Assembly (NCBI GenBank): GCA_041485125.1
Contig: JBGPIT010000120.1
Span: 1 to 12,210 of the forward strand
Length of the DNA stretch: 12,210 bases
DNA from: JBGPIT01 sp041485125
Lineage (GTDB): Bacteria; Desulfobacterota; Binatia; UTPRO1
Direction: 5' to 3'
Every line of letters begins with the position of its first letter. Position 1 is the stretch's first letter. This document shows, piece by piece, positions 4,945 to 12,147 of the stretch. A program made the position numbers and the translations under genes. Under the pieces are notes generated by a model, which searched no databases, was not told where the DNA came from, and worked only from the letters and a program-made list of their open reading frames with translations.

Positions 4945-7613
4945 GAAAATCCGATCGCGCGCGCGTCGTCGCGAAGAGCGTGCCACCGGCACGTCACGCC
5001 GGCGGCATCGGCGCCGCGGGCACCGAGAGCTTCACGCTCCCGAACGGCATGCACGTGATCGTACGTGAGGATCACTTCGCGCCCGTCGTCGCGTTGCAAG
5101 CGTGGGTGAAGGTCGGCGCCGCCGACGAGCACGAGGAGGAAGCCGGCGTCGCGCACGTCCACGAGCACATGCTCTTCAAGGGGACGCAGCGACGCGGCGT
5201 CGGTCAGATCGCCGCCGAGGTCGAGTCGTCGGGCGGCCTCATCAACGCCTTCACGACTCCCGATCACACCGTCTACCATCTCGTCCTCGCCGGCCGTTTC
5301 TTCTCGACCGGGCTCGACATCCTCGCCGACGCGCTCCGCAACTCCACCTTCGACGCCGAGGAGCTCGCGCGCGAGCTCAAGGTCGTGCTCGAGGAATGGA
5401 AGCGCTCCGAGGACATGCCGGTGTCGCGCGCGTACACCGAGCTCTTCAAGCGCGCGTTCCACGTCCATCCCTACGGCCGGCCGGTGATCGGCTGGCGGCA
5501 GACGATCGAGGCGCTCGACCGCCCGCGCGTCCTCGACTTCTTCCATCGCTGGTACCAGCCGAACAACGTCGTACTGGTGGTCGTCGGCGACGTCAGCCTC
5601 GACGTCGTGCGCGAGCGCGTGCTCGCCTGCTTCGGCGACTGGGAGCCGGCGACGTTGCCGCCGCGCCTGCGTCCGACCGAGCCGCCACAGCGCGCCATTC
5701 ACGTATCGTCGCTGCCGATGCGGGTGCAGGAGCACCACCTCCTGCTCGGCTTTCGCATCCCCGCCGCGCGCGACCCCGACGCGGTACCGCTCGATCTCCT
5801 CGCCTACGTCCTCGCCGGCGGCGAGAGCACCCGCCTGGTGACGCTCCTCGAGGCCCAGAAGGAGCTCGCGAACTCGATCTCCGCCTTCGCGTACACGCCG
5901 CAGGATCCCGGCGTCTTCGTCGTGGTCGCTTCGCTCGAGCGCAAGAAGATCGCCGCCGCGACCGACGCCTTGATGGGCGCGCTCGTTCGCACCCGCTCCG
6001 AGCTGGTGAGCCGCGCCGAGCTCGCCCGCGCGCGCAGCAACCTCGAGAGCGAGTTCATCTATCGCAAGGAGACGATGCAGGGACACGCGCGGCTGCTCGG
6101 CTACTCGCAGTGCGTCTTCGAGGACCCGAACTACGAGTCGCGCTATTTGAACGAGCTCGCGACCGCGACGCGCGAGGACATCCAACGTGTCGCCGCGACC
6201 TACTTCCGTCCCGAGAACATGATCGGCGTGCTGGTCGGACCGGATGCCGAGCGCCTGACACCGTCCGCCGACCGGCTCGCCGCCGCGTGGGACGACGCCG
6301 CCGCGCCGACGCCGGTCACACGCGGCCCGGTGCCGACCAGCCCCGGCCGCCCGCGCGCGAGGCTGCGCTCCAACATCCAGACCCGCACCCTCGACAACGG
6401 CGTCCGCCTGATCGTGAAGCAGCACCACGCGGCGCCGCTGGTCGCGATCCGCGCCGCGACGCTCGGCGGCCTGCTGCTCGAAACGCAAGAGACCAACGGC
6501 ATCAACAACTACGTCGCCGGCCTGATGACGCGCGGCACGCGCCATCATTCGCGCGAAAGTCTCGGCCGCGCCGTCGAGTCGCTCGCCGCGTCGCTCGAGG
6601 GCTTCTCCGGTCGCAACTCCTTCGGCGTACGCGGTCAATTCATGTCGCGCCATCTCGAGGAAGGCACCGAGATCTTTCTCGAGGTCCTGCGCTACCCCGC
6701 GTTCGCTCCCGAGGAGGTCGAGAAGCGCCGCCGCGAGCTCGTGGTCGCACTCGCGCACCGCGACGACGATCCGGCGCAGCGCGCGATCGAGCTCTTCTAC
6801 TCGATGCACTTCCCCGATCACCCCTACGGCATGACGCTCCTCGGCCACCGCAAGTCGCTGACGAGCTTCACGCCCAAGCAGCTGCATCAGTACTATCGGC
6901 GCCTGCTCGTGCCCGAGCGCCTGGTCGTCTCCGCCGTCGGCGACCTCGAGCCACACTGGATGCTCGACCGTCTCGAGCGCGCCCTCAGCGACCTGCCGAG
7001 CCCGCGTTCCCTCCCGCGACCGCTGCCCATGCCGCCGCCGGCGCGCACCCGGCGCGTTCACCGCACGCTCGACCGCCAGCAAACGCATTTCGTCCTCGGC
7101 GTCCGCGGTGGTCGCGTCACCGACTCCGATCGTCCCGTGCTGAAGATGCTCGAGGCGATCCTGTCACGCCAAGGCGGCCGCCTCTTCCTCGAGCTGCGCG
7201 ACCGCCAGGGTCTCGCCTACTCCGTCCATGCCTTCGCGTCGGAAGGCGTCGACCCGGGTGTCTTCGGCGTCTACTTCGCGTGCGCGCCCGAGGTCGTGCA
7301 GAAGGCGATCGACGGCGTCCTCGCCGAGCTCGTGCGCCTCTGTGACGAGCCGGTCTCCCAGACCGAGCTCGAGGAGGCGCGCAAGTACCTCCTCGGCAGC
7401 TACGAGATCTCGCTCCAGACCAACACCGCGCAAGGCGACGAGCTCGCCTTCAACGAGCTCTACGGCCTCGGCATCGACGGCGGCGACCGCTACCGCGAGG
7501 CGATCGGCAAGGTCACGCCCGGCGCGGTGCAAGCCGCCGCGCGCGGCTACTTCACGCTCAACGCCTACACGCTCGCGATCGTCGGTCCGCGCCGCGCGAA
7601 CGGCCGCGACTGA
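4935..7613 (+). CDS. M16 family zinc metallopeptidase, two-half single-chain form
   Basis: 892-residue M16 (pitrilysin/insulinase superfamily) peptidase. The active half covers about residues 30-450. The inverted zinc motif HxxEH is at His74, Glu77 and His78 (AHVHEHMLFKGT), and a downstream Glu in VVLEEWKRSED (153/154) is the expected third ligand. The second half (about 478-885) has the same fold markers, DNGVRLIVKQHHAAPLVAIR and LELRDRQGLAYSVHAF. It lacks the metal motif: the equivalent stretch reads GINNYVAGLMTRGT, as is usual for the inactive half that completes the chamber. No signal peptide or membrane helix is evident, so the protein is probably cytoplasmic unless the N-terminus is misplaced. 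The ATG at 4935 has only a weak CGGG upstream; GTG at 4980, with GAAGAG before it, is an alternative. It stands alone, divergent from rpsU and convergent with the phosphodiesterase. The substrate cannot be told from sequence; M16 enzymes degrade or trim peptides. Confidence 0.93.
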   Translation: MESRKSDRARVVAKSVPPARHAGGIGAAGTESFTLPNGMHVIVREDHFAPVVALQAWVKVGAADEHEEEAGVAHVHEHMLFKGTQRRGVGQIAAEVESSGGLINAFTTPDHTVYHLVLAGRFFSTGLDILADALRNSTFDAEELARELKVVLEEWKRSEDMPVSRAYTELFKRAFHVHPYGRPVIGWRQTIEALDRPRVLDFFHRWYQPNNVVLVVVGDVSLDVVRERVLACFGDWEPATLPPRLRPTEPPQRAIHVSSLPMRVQEHHLLLGFRIPAARDPDAVPLDLLAYVLAGGESTRLVTLLEAQKELANSISAFAYTPQDPGVFVVVASLERKKIAAATDALMGALVRTRSELVSRAELARARSNLESEFIYRKETMQGHARLLGYSQCVFEDPNYESRYLNELATATREDIQRVAATYFRPENMIGVLVGPDAERLTPSADRLAAAWDDAAAPTPVTRGPVPTSPGRPRARLRSNIQTRTLDNGVRLIVKQHHAAPLVAIRAATLGGLLLETQETNGINNYVAGLMTRGTRHHSRESLGRAVESLAASLEGFSGRNSFGVRGQFMSRHLEEGTEIFLEVLRYPAFAPEEVEKRRRELVVALAHRDDDPAQRAIELFYSMHFPDHPYGMTLLGHRKSLTSFTPKQLHQYYRRLLVPERLVVSAVGDLEPHWMLDRLERALSDLPSPRSLPRPLPMPPPARTRRVHRTLDRQQTHFVLGVRGGRVTDSDRPVLKMLEAILSRQGGRLFLELRDRQGLAYSVHAFASEGVDPGVFGVYFACAPEVVQKAIDGVLAELVRLCDEPVSQTELEEARKYLLGSYEISLQTNTAQGDELAFNELYGLGIDGGDRYREAIGKVTPGAVQAAARGYFTLNAYTLAIVGPRRANGRD

Positions 7614-7628
7614 AGGAGCCGACCGCGC

Positions 7629-8369
7629 CTATCGACCGGAGGGCGCGAAGCGCTCCGGGTAGTCGCTGAAGATCGCGTCCGCACCGACGGCGGTGATTCG
7701 CTCGAGGTCCTCGCGCGTGTTCACCGTCCACACCCACACGCCGAGACCGCGATCGTGCGCGGTGGTGACGAGCTCGCCGTCGACGACGCGACGGCTCGGG
7801 ATCACGCAGCGGGCGCCGAGCTCCTCGGCAAGGAGGAACGCGCCGGCCGCCGGACGACGATCCCACAGGATGCCGATCGACGCCCACGGTGCGGCGGCGC
7901 GGAGGTTCCGTACGGCGTCGGCGTTGAACGACGAGAAGAGCAGCCAGTCGGCGGCGGCGCGGATCTCGGGGAGCGCCGCGAGCTTCGGCTCGATCGACCC
8001 GACGTCGCGCGCGCTCTTGATCTCCACGTTCAAGGTGGCGCGACCGTCGATCTGCGCCAGCACGTCGAGGAGACGCGGGATGCGCTCGCCGCGGAACTCC
8101 GGACCGCGCCACGCGCCGGCGTCGAGCTTCGCGAGCTCGGCCCAGGTCTTGGCGCAGACCGGGCCGAGACCGCTGGTGGTGCGGTCGAGGATCTCGTCGT
8201 GGATGACGACGAGCTCGCCGTCGGCGGAGAGTTGGCAATCGAGCTCGATGCCGTCGACGCCGAGCTGCAACGCTTTGGCGAAGGCGGCGTGCGTGTTCTC
8301 CGGCGCTTGCCCGGACGCTCCCCGGTGCGCCAAGCGGATGATCGGTCCCTGATCGCGGAGGACGCGCAT
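7629..8369 (-). CDS. Glycerophosphodiester phosphodiesterase (GDPD), cytosolic UgpQ-like
   Basis: 246-residue enzyme expected to hydrolyse deacylated phospholipids (glycerophosphodiesters) to sn-glycerol 3-phosphate and an alcohol. The GDPD TIM-barrel signatures are complete: AHRGASGQAPENTHAAF (His15, Arg16, Glu24, Asn25), GIELDCQLSADGELVVIHDE (Glu42, Asp44, His57), NVEIKSA (Glu116, Lys118), and the C-terminal VWVWTVNT and DAIFSDYP. The length and absence of a signal peptide match cytosolic E. coli UgpQ (247 residues) rather than periplasmic GlpQ. The ATG at 8369 is the only reasonable start, since it directly precedes the first barrel strand, but no strong ribosome-binding site is visible. 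No transporter or glycerol phosphate gene is adjacent, so a role in membrane lipid turnover is inference. It converges on the M16 gene with 15 nt between and is divergent from prmA. Confidence 0.92.
   Translation of the reverse strand: MRVLRDQGPIIRLAHRGASGQAPENTHAAFAKALQLGVDGIELDCQLSADGELVVIHDEILDRTTSGLGPVCAKTWAELAKLDAGAWRGPEFRGERIPRLLDVLAQIDGRATLNVEIKSARDVGSIEPKLAALPEIRAAADWLLFSSFNADAVRNLRAAAPWASIGILWDRRPAAGAFLLAEELGARCVIPSRRVVDGELVTTAHDRGLGVWVWTVNTREDLERITAVGADAIFSDYPERFAPSGR
7636..7658. terminator. bulged hairpin at the M16/GDPD convergence
   Basis: CCGGAG (7636-7641) pairs with CTCCGG (7653-7658), with an inner CGC/GCG pair and a GAA loop, leaving a two-base GG bulge. It starts 23 nt after the M16 stop codon, inside the last codons of the phosphodiesterase gene. 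Without a T-tract it may only be a chance palindrome; ending M16 transcription is a possible role. Confidence 0.2.
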
Positions 8370-8388
8370 CGCGACCGCATAGCGCGAT

Positions 8389-8418
8389 TTGCCGCCGTTC
8401 GCGACGGCGTGGCATAAG
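8389..8418 (+). promoter_or_regulatory. possible prmA promoter
   Basis: In the 60-nt divergent gap between the phosphodiesterase and prmA, TTGCCG (8389-8394) is followed after 18 nt by CATAAG (8413-8418), each 4 of 6 to consensus. The spacer holds a 6-bp inverted repeat (CGCCGT 8393-8398, ACGGCG 8404-8409). Transcription would start near 8425, only about 5 nt before the prmA ATG, implying a nearly leaderless mRNA or a different promoter. Weak evidence. Confidence 0.25.
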
Positions 8419-8429
8419 CCAGCGGTTCC

Positions 8430-9464
8430 ATGGTGGCGGCAGGGAAGCTCGCGGGCAGACCGCGTCGCAGCTCGCAGTCGGCTGCTCGCAAGCGTCCGCC
8501 GACGCGACGCTGCCGCGAGACGAAGCGGCACGCGACGCCGCCCGCGCGGGCGCGCCGCATCTCGCGGTCGCCGGCACGCTGGCTCGAAGCCTCGGTCCGG
8601 GTGCCGGTCGCGATCGCCGAGCGCGTCGGCACGGCGCTGATCGACGCCGGCTCGCAAGGCGTGGTGACCGCCGTCCACGAGCTCGCGCGCGGGCCACGGC
8701 GCCGCACCCACGAGACGGTGCGCGGCTACTTTCCGGCGGACGAGCCGGCGCGGGCGCGGCAGGCGGTGCACCATGCGCTCGGCGCGCTCGGCGATCCGAC
8801 GCTCGCCCGCGCGACCATCCATTGGCGCGAGCTCGACACGCAGCTCTGGGAGATCGACTGGCGCGAGCACTTTCAGCCGGTCCTCGCCGGTCGGTCGCTC
8901 GTCGTCGTGCCGCCTTGGAACCGCACGCGCTACCAGGGCCGGCAGCGCGTCGTCATCCATCCCGGCATGGCGTTCGGCACCGGTCAGCACGAGACGACGC
9001 TCTCGTGTCTGGAGGCGATCGAGCGGCTCGCGAGCGGACGCGTCACCTCGGCGTTGGACGTCGGCACCGGCACCGGCGTCCTCGCGATCGCGCTCGCGAA
9101 GCTCGGCGTGCGGCGCGTGCTCGCGATCGATACCGACGCGCAGGCGCTCGACGCCGCGGCGGAGAACGTGCGCCGGAACCGACTCGCGGGACGAATCACG
9201 CTCTCGGGCGATGCGCTCGATCACGCCGCGGCGGACGCCCAGCGCCACCCGCTCGTCGTCGCGAACATCTACGTCGACGCGCTGGTCGCGCTCGCGCCGA
9301 TCCTCGCGAAGCAGGTCGCACCCGCCGGCCACCTCGTCACCTCGGGCGTCCTGCGCGCGCAGCAGGGCCGTCTGCGCCGCGCCTTCGCGCCGCCGCTCTG
9401 GAAGGTGCGCGGGGTCATCCGCCGCGGCTCGTGGATGACGACGATCTTCGAGCGGAGGCGCTGA
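8430..9464 (+). CDS. prmA: Ribosomal protein L11 methyltransferase PrmA
   Basis: SAM-dependent methyltransferase that trimethylates ribosomal protein L11. The substrate-recognition domain begins near residue 51 (WLEASVRVPVAIAERVGTAL, then QGVV). The conserved WREHFQPVLAG is at about 144-154. The catalytic domain carries HPGMAFGTGQHETT (about 177-190), SAM motif I LDVGTGTGVLAIA (about 209-221; DVGCGSG is common, so Cys is Thr here) and VVANIYVDAL (about 276-285), the PrmA active-site loop. Family proteins are about 290-310 residues and start close to residue 50 here. The 344-residue reading from ATG 8430 therefore carries an extra 50-residue, Arg-rich N-terminus (14 Arg, 3 Lys, 1 Glu). The only other in-frame ATG, GTG or TTG before the domain is GTG at 8433, and no clear ribosome-binding site is visible, so the start is uncertain. 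The stop codon directly abuts the rsmE start; prmA-rsmE pairing is common in bacteria. Confidence 0.92.
   Translation: MVAAGKLAGRPRRSSQSAARKRPPTRRCRETKRHATPPARARRISRSPARWLEASVRVPVAIAERVGTALIDAGSQGVVTAVHELARGPRRRTHETVRGYFPADEPARARQAVHHALGALGDPTLARATIHWRELDTQLWEIDWREHFQPVLAGRSLVVVPPWNRTRYQGRQRVVIHPGMAFGTGQHETTLSCLEAIERLASGRVTSALDVGTGTGVLAIALAKLGVRRVLAIDTDAQALDAAAENVRRNRLAGRITLSGDALDHAAADAQRHPLVVANIYVDALVALAPILAKQVAPAGHLVTSGVLRAQQGRLRRAFAPPLWKVRGVIRRGSWMTTIFERRR
9454..9458 (+). promoter_or_regulatory. rsmE ribosome binding site
   Basis: GGAGG at 9454-9458, within the last prmA codons, lies 6 nt before the GTG at 9465. It fixes the rsmE start at a GTG that follows the prmA stop codon with no gap and suggests coupled translation. 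Confidence 0.7.
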
Positions 9465-10205
9465 GTGCCGCGCTTCTTCATCCGCACGACCGAGATCACT
9501 GGCGACGCCGCCGCACTCAAGGGGACCGAGTTCCGCCACCTCCAGCGCGTGCTCCGGCTGCGCGAGGGCGATCAGGTGACGCTCTTCGACGACGCCGGGC
9601 AGGAGCACGCGGGTGTCGTCCTGTCGCTCTCGCCGCGTGTCGCGCACGTGCGGATCACCGCCTCGCACGCGCCCGCGCGCGAGTCGCCGCTCGCGATCAC
9701 GCTCTACCAGGGCGTGCCGAAGGGCCGGAAGATGGACCTCGTCGTCGAGAAGGCGACCGAGCTCGGCACCCACGCGATCGTGCCGTTCACGTCGGCGTTC
9801 TCGATCGGCACCGCTGCCGCGGCGGAGAGCAAGCGCGAGCGCTGGCAGCGCATCGCGTTCGCCGCCGCCAAGCAGTCGGGTCGAACCGCGATCCCGACGG
9901 TACTGCCGGCGCGCACCTTCCGCGAGATCCTCACCGACGCGGCCACCCACGTCGCACGGCTGCTCTTCTTCGAGGGCACCGGCGTGACGCCGTTCGACGA
10001 CGTCGTCGCGCGCAGCGAGCGCGCCGCGAGCGCGGCTGTGATCGTCGGGCCCGAGGGCGGCTTCAGCGCCGACGAGGTCGCGGCTGCGGAAGCGGCCGGC
10101 TTCGCGCTCGTCGGCCTCGGCCCGCGCGTCCTTCGTACCGAGACCGCCGCGCTCGTCGCGGTCACGCTGGTACAAGCGGCGTGGGGCGACCTCACCCGGC
10201 GATGA
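9465..10205 (+). CDS. rsmE: 16S rRNA (uracil1498-N3)-methyltransferase RsmE
   Basis: 246-residue SPOUT-class methyltransferase that methylates N3 of U1498 of 16S rRNA in the decoding region of assembled 30S subunits. The N-terminal PUA-like domain (about 1-70) begins MPRFFI and contains EFRHLQRVLRLREGDQV. The SPOUT domain (about 75-240) has YQGVPKGRKMDLVVEKATELG, KRERWQRIAFAAAKQSGR, VGPEGGFS (194-201) and the knot motif LGPRVLRTETA (218-228), which with the Gly-rich loop binds SAM. Length is typical (about 240-250). The start is GTG at 9465, set by a perfectly spaced GGAGG. It directly follows prmA, giving a two-gene unit that modifies a ribosomal protein and rRNA. No unusual residues were noted. 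Confidence 0.95.
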   Translation: MPRFFIRTTEITGDAAALKGTEFRHLQRVLRLREGDQVTLFDDAGQEHAGVVLSLSPRVAHVRITASHAPARESPLAITLYQGVPKGRKMDLVVEKATELGTHAIVPFTSAFSIGTAAAAESKRERWQRIAFAAAKQSGRTAIPTVLPARTFREILTDAATHVARLLFFEGTGVTPFDDVVARSERAASAAVIVGPEGGFSADEVAAAEAAGFALVGLGPRVLRTETAALVAVTLVQAAWGDLTRR

Positions 10206-10211
10206 GCATTC

Positions 10212-10240
10212 TTGTGTGCGTGTGGACGGGGGCATAGCAT
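10212..10240 (+). promoter_or_regulatory. possible promoter of the RDD-gshB unit
   Basis: TTGTGT (10212-10217, 3 of 6) and TAGCAT (10235-10240, 4 of 6) are spaced by 17 nt in the 101-nt gap between rsmE and the RDD gene. Transcription would start near 10247. The -10 element overlaps the loop of the hairpin at 10225-10253. Weak; read-through from rsmE is equally possible. Confidence 0.25.
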
Positions 10241-10253
10241 CCGCCCCCACGTC
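10225..10253 (+). terminator. GC hairpin after rsmE
   Basis: GGGGGC (10228-10233) pairs with GCCCCC (10243-10248) around a 9-base loop. With a two-base bulge the outer GACG/CGTC can extend the stem. It begins 20 nt after the rsmE stop codon. No T-tract follows, so termination would be inefficient or Rho-assisted. It may insulate the prmA-rsmE unit from the RDD-gshB unit. Confidence 0.3.
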
Positions 10254-10306
10254 GCGCGGATCACGGCAATCAACAACGACGCGTGACGGGCGAGCTCAGA
10301 GATCGA

Positions 10307-11059
10307 ATGCACTGTCCGGAATGCGGTCATGCCAACGTTCAGAGCGCCGAGCGCTGCGCCGCGTGCGGCGTCGAGCTCACGCCGGCTGAGGCCTGTCTGC
10401 ATCCGGGCGAGACCCGGCGCGACCCCGACGACGACCTGAGCTTTCCCGACGAAAGCGGACCGCGTGACCTCGGCCGCATGAGCGTGCGGCACGATCCGAG
10501 CCTCGTCGAGGCGCGACGCCACCGGCCGCTCGACGCCGCGCCATCGATGCGCGACCTGGCGACGAGCCTCCGCCCGGACGCCGCCCGCGTCGACCGGACG
10601 ACGCCGGTCCGCTACGCCGGCTTCTTTCGTCGCGGCGTCGCCTTCGTGATCGACCTCATCGTGCTCGCGATCTTCACGGTGCCGCTCACGATCGCGGGGC
10701 TGCTCGCGGTGCAAAGCGGTCTCGCCATCGCCGACCTGCCGCGCGCGTTTGCGACCGACGACATGATGGCGCCGATCTTCGCCGTCGGATGGTCCGGGAT
10801 GTTCGTCGCCTACTTCACGGTCCTGCACGCCGTCACCGGCCAGACGATCGGCAAGGCCGCCCTCGGCATCGGCGTCCGCTCGCTCGACCTGCGCACGATC
10901 GGCACGCTGCGCAGCTTCGTCCGGGTGATCGGCTACTTCGCCTCGAGCGCCGTGTTCGGACTCGGCTTCGTGATGATCGCGCTCACGCCGCGCCACCGCG
11001 GCTGGCACGACTACATCGCCGGCACCTGCGTCGTGCGCGTGTTGCCGAAGGAGGTCTGA
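10307..11059 (+). CDS. Zinc-ribbon RDD family membrane protein
   Basis: 250-residue protein of unknown function. A short zinc ribbon opens it (HCPECGHA and ERCAACG; Cys3, Cys6, Cys17, Cys20). A hydrophilic, Asp/Arg-rich, probably unstructured stretch follows (about 30-98). The rest is an RDD domain (about 101-248) with membrane helices at roughly 110-133, 155-175 and 209-227, and the family signatures YAGFFRRGVAFVIDLIVLA, GQTIGKAALGIGV and RHRGWHDYIAGTCVV. RDD proteins are inner-membrane proteins, a few linked to ion or solute transport, most uncharacterised. I prefer ATG 10307 because the zinc ribbon begins there; GTG 10283 would add eight residues and has no ribosome-binding site. The last codons encode the Shine-Dalgarno site of gshB three bases downstream, so the two are very probably one unit. 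A functional link to glutathione is not shown. Confidence 0.85.
   Translation: MHCPECGHANVQSAERCAACGVELTPAEACLHPGETRRDPDDDLSFPDESGPRDLGRMSVRHDPSLVEARRHRPLDAAPSMRDLATSLRPDAARVDRTTPVRYAGFFRRGVAFVIDLIVLAIFTVPLTIAGLLAVQSGLAIADLPRAFATDDMMAPIFAVGWSGMFVAYFTVLHAVTGQTIGKAALGIGVRSLDLRTIGTLRSFVRVIGYFASSAVFGLGFVMIALTPRHRGWHDYIAGTCVVRVLPKEV
11048..11055 (+). promoter_or_regulatory. gshB ribosome binding site
   Basis: AAGGAGGT, a perfect match to the anti-Shine-Dalgarno complement, lies in the final Lys-Glu-Val codons of the RDD gene, 7 nt before the gshB ATG at 11063. It is the clearest ribosome-binding site in the window, predicting strong gshB translation coupled to the upstream gene. Confidence 0.8.
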
Positions 11060-11062
11060 TCC

Positions 11063-12049
11063 ATGCCGCTCCGCCTCGCCGTCGTCATGGATCCGATCGT
11101 GAGAATCCTGCCCGACAAGGACACGACCTTCGCCCTCATGCTCGAGGCGCAGAAGCGCGGCCACACGATCGTCACGATCGACCACCGCGACCTCTTCGCC
11201 GACGGTCCCGACGTGCGCGCGCTCTGCCGCCCGACCGCGGTGCGCCGCCCCTCCCTCGCCGACCCGACGCACTTCACACTGCAGGAAGGATCGATCGAGC
11301 GTCTGGCGACCTTCGACGCGATCTTGATGCGCACCGATCCGCCCGTCGATCAGGACTATCTCTACGCGACGCATCTCCTATCGCTCGTCGAGGCGCAGGG
11401 CGTGTTCGTGATGAACCGCCCGAGCGCGCTCCGCGACGCCAACGAGAAGCTCTACGCGCTCAACTTCCCCGACTGCATCCCACGCACCCTCGTCACCCGC
11501 TCGATCGCGCAGCTCAAGGCCTTCCTCGCCGAGCTCGGCGGCGAGATGATCGTCAAGCCGCCGCACGGCTGGGGCGGTCTCAGCATCTTCCACATCCACG
11601 CCGCCGACCGGAACCTGAACGCCATTCTCGAGACCATGACCGACGACGGCCGCAAGCTCGTCATGGCGCAGCAGTACATCCGCGAGGTGCGCGAGAGCGG
11701 CGACGAGCGCGTCATCGTGCTCGACGGCGAGGTCCTCGGCGCGATCGCCCGCGTCCCGCGCGAGGACGAGCACCGCGGCAACATCCACGTCGGCGGCAGC
11801 GTGAAGAAGGTCACGATCGGCGCCCGTCAGCGCCGCATCTGCGACCGCCTGGCCCCGCGTCTCAAGGCCGACGGTCTCTGGTTCGTCGGCCTCGACATCA
11901 TCGGCGACTACCTCACCGAGGTGAACGTCACGAGCCCGACGGGCGTGCAGGAGATCGATCGCCTCGACAACGTCTGCATCGAGGCACGCGTGATCGACTT
12001 CGTCGAGCGGCAAGTCGCCGAGCGTCGCGGCACGCGCCGGCCGAGCTGA
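11063..12049 (+). CDS. gshB: Glutathione synthetase GshB
   Basis: 328-residue ATP-grasp ligase that joins gamma-glutamylcysteine and glycine to make glutathione in the cytosol. It follows the E. coli GshB pattern throughout: VMDPIVRILPDKDTTFALMLEAQ near the N-terminus, LMRTDPPVDQDYLYATHLL (about 88-106), NRPSALRDANEKLYALNF (about 118-135), the ATP-grasp strand IVKPPHGWGGLSIF (about 163-176), MAQQYIREV, ARVPREDEHRGNIHVGG (about 229-245) with the conserved Arg/Gly/Asn loop, and GLDIIGDYLTEVNVTSPTG (about 276-294) with the Mg-binding Glu286 and Asn288. Length is slightly above E. coli (316), with a basic tail. The ATG is set by the perfect ribosome-binding site 7 nt upstream, and the gene is 3 nt from the RDD gene. 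The partner enzyme for the first step (gshA) is not in this window. Confidence 0.96.
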   Translation: MPLRLAVVMDPIVRILPDKDTTFALMLEAQKRGHTIVTIDHRDLFADGPDVRALCRPTAVRRPSLADPTHFTLQEGSIERLATFDAILMRTDPPVDQDYLYATHLLSLVEAQGVFVMNRPSALRDANEKLYALNFPDCIPRTLVTRSIAQLKAFLAELGGEMIVKPPHGWGGLSIFHIHAADRNLNAILETMTDDGRKLVMAQQYIREVRESGDERVIVLDGEVLGAIARVPREDEHRGNIHVGGSVKKVTIGARQRRICDRLAPRLKADGLWFVGLDIIGDYLTEVNVTSPTGVQEIDRLDNVCIEARVIDFVERQVAERRGTRRPS

Positions 12050-12073
12050 CGACCCCACCCACCGCGCGTCGAA

Positions 12074-12102
12074 TTGAAAACGAGCGGACGCTTTGTTAGG
12101 GT
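12074..12102 (+). promoter_or_regulatory. stable-RNA-type promoter of tRNA-Phe
   Basis: TTGAAA (12074-12079, 5 of 6) and TAGGGT (12097-12102) are spaced by 17 nt, and a GC-rich discriminator (CCGTCGCC) follows, as is common for rRNA and tRNA promoters under growth-rate and ppGpp control. Transcription would start near 12108, about 40 nt before the tRNA. A 5-bp GCGGG/CCCGC hairpin (12114-12132) lies in that leader. It sits 25 nt after gshB. Confidence 0.5.
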
Positions 12103-12147
12103 CCGTCGCCACCGCGGGTCGAGGTCGCCCGCAGTCCATCGCAGCGC

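Noticed and set aside
4819..4992. N-terminal extension of bS21 to 4992
   Set aside because: The extra 58 residues would run through the promoter and leader and overlap the M16 start; bS21 proteins begin at the MSGVRVKDNE position.
4941..7088. A 715-codon minus-strand open frame opposite the M16 gene
   Set aside because: It has a low-complexity Arg/Glu/Ala composition and no motif; the plus strand gives a full M16 peptidase.
8370..10250. Continuation of the phosphodiesterase reading frame upstream through prmA and rsmE to about 10250
   Set aside because: The GDPD fold begins within a few residues of the ATG at 8369. The upstream part is antisense to two well-supported genes.
9704..11374. A 556-codon minus-strand open frame across rsmE, the RDD gene and gshB
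   Set aside because: It spans two intergenic gaps and three real genes on the other strand, and its product is charged low-complexity sequence.
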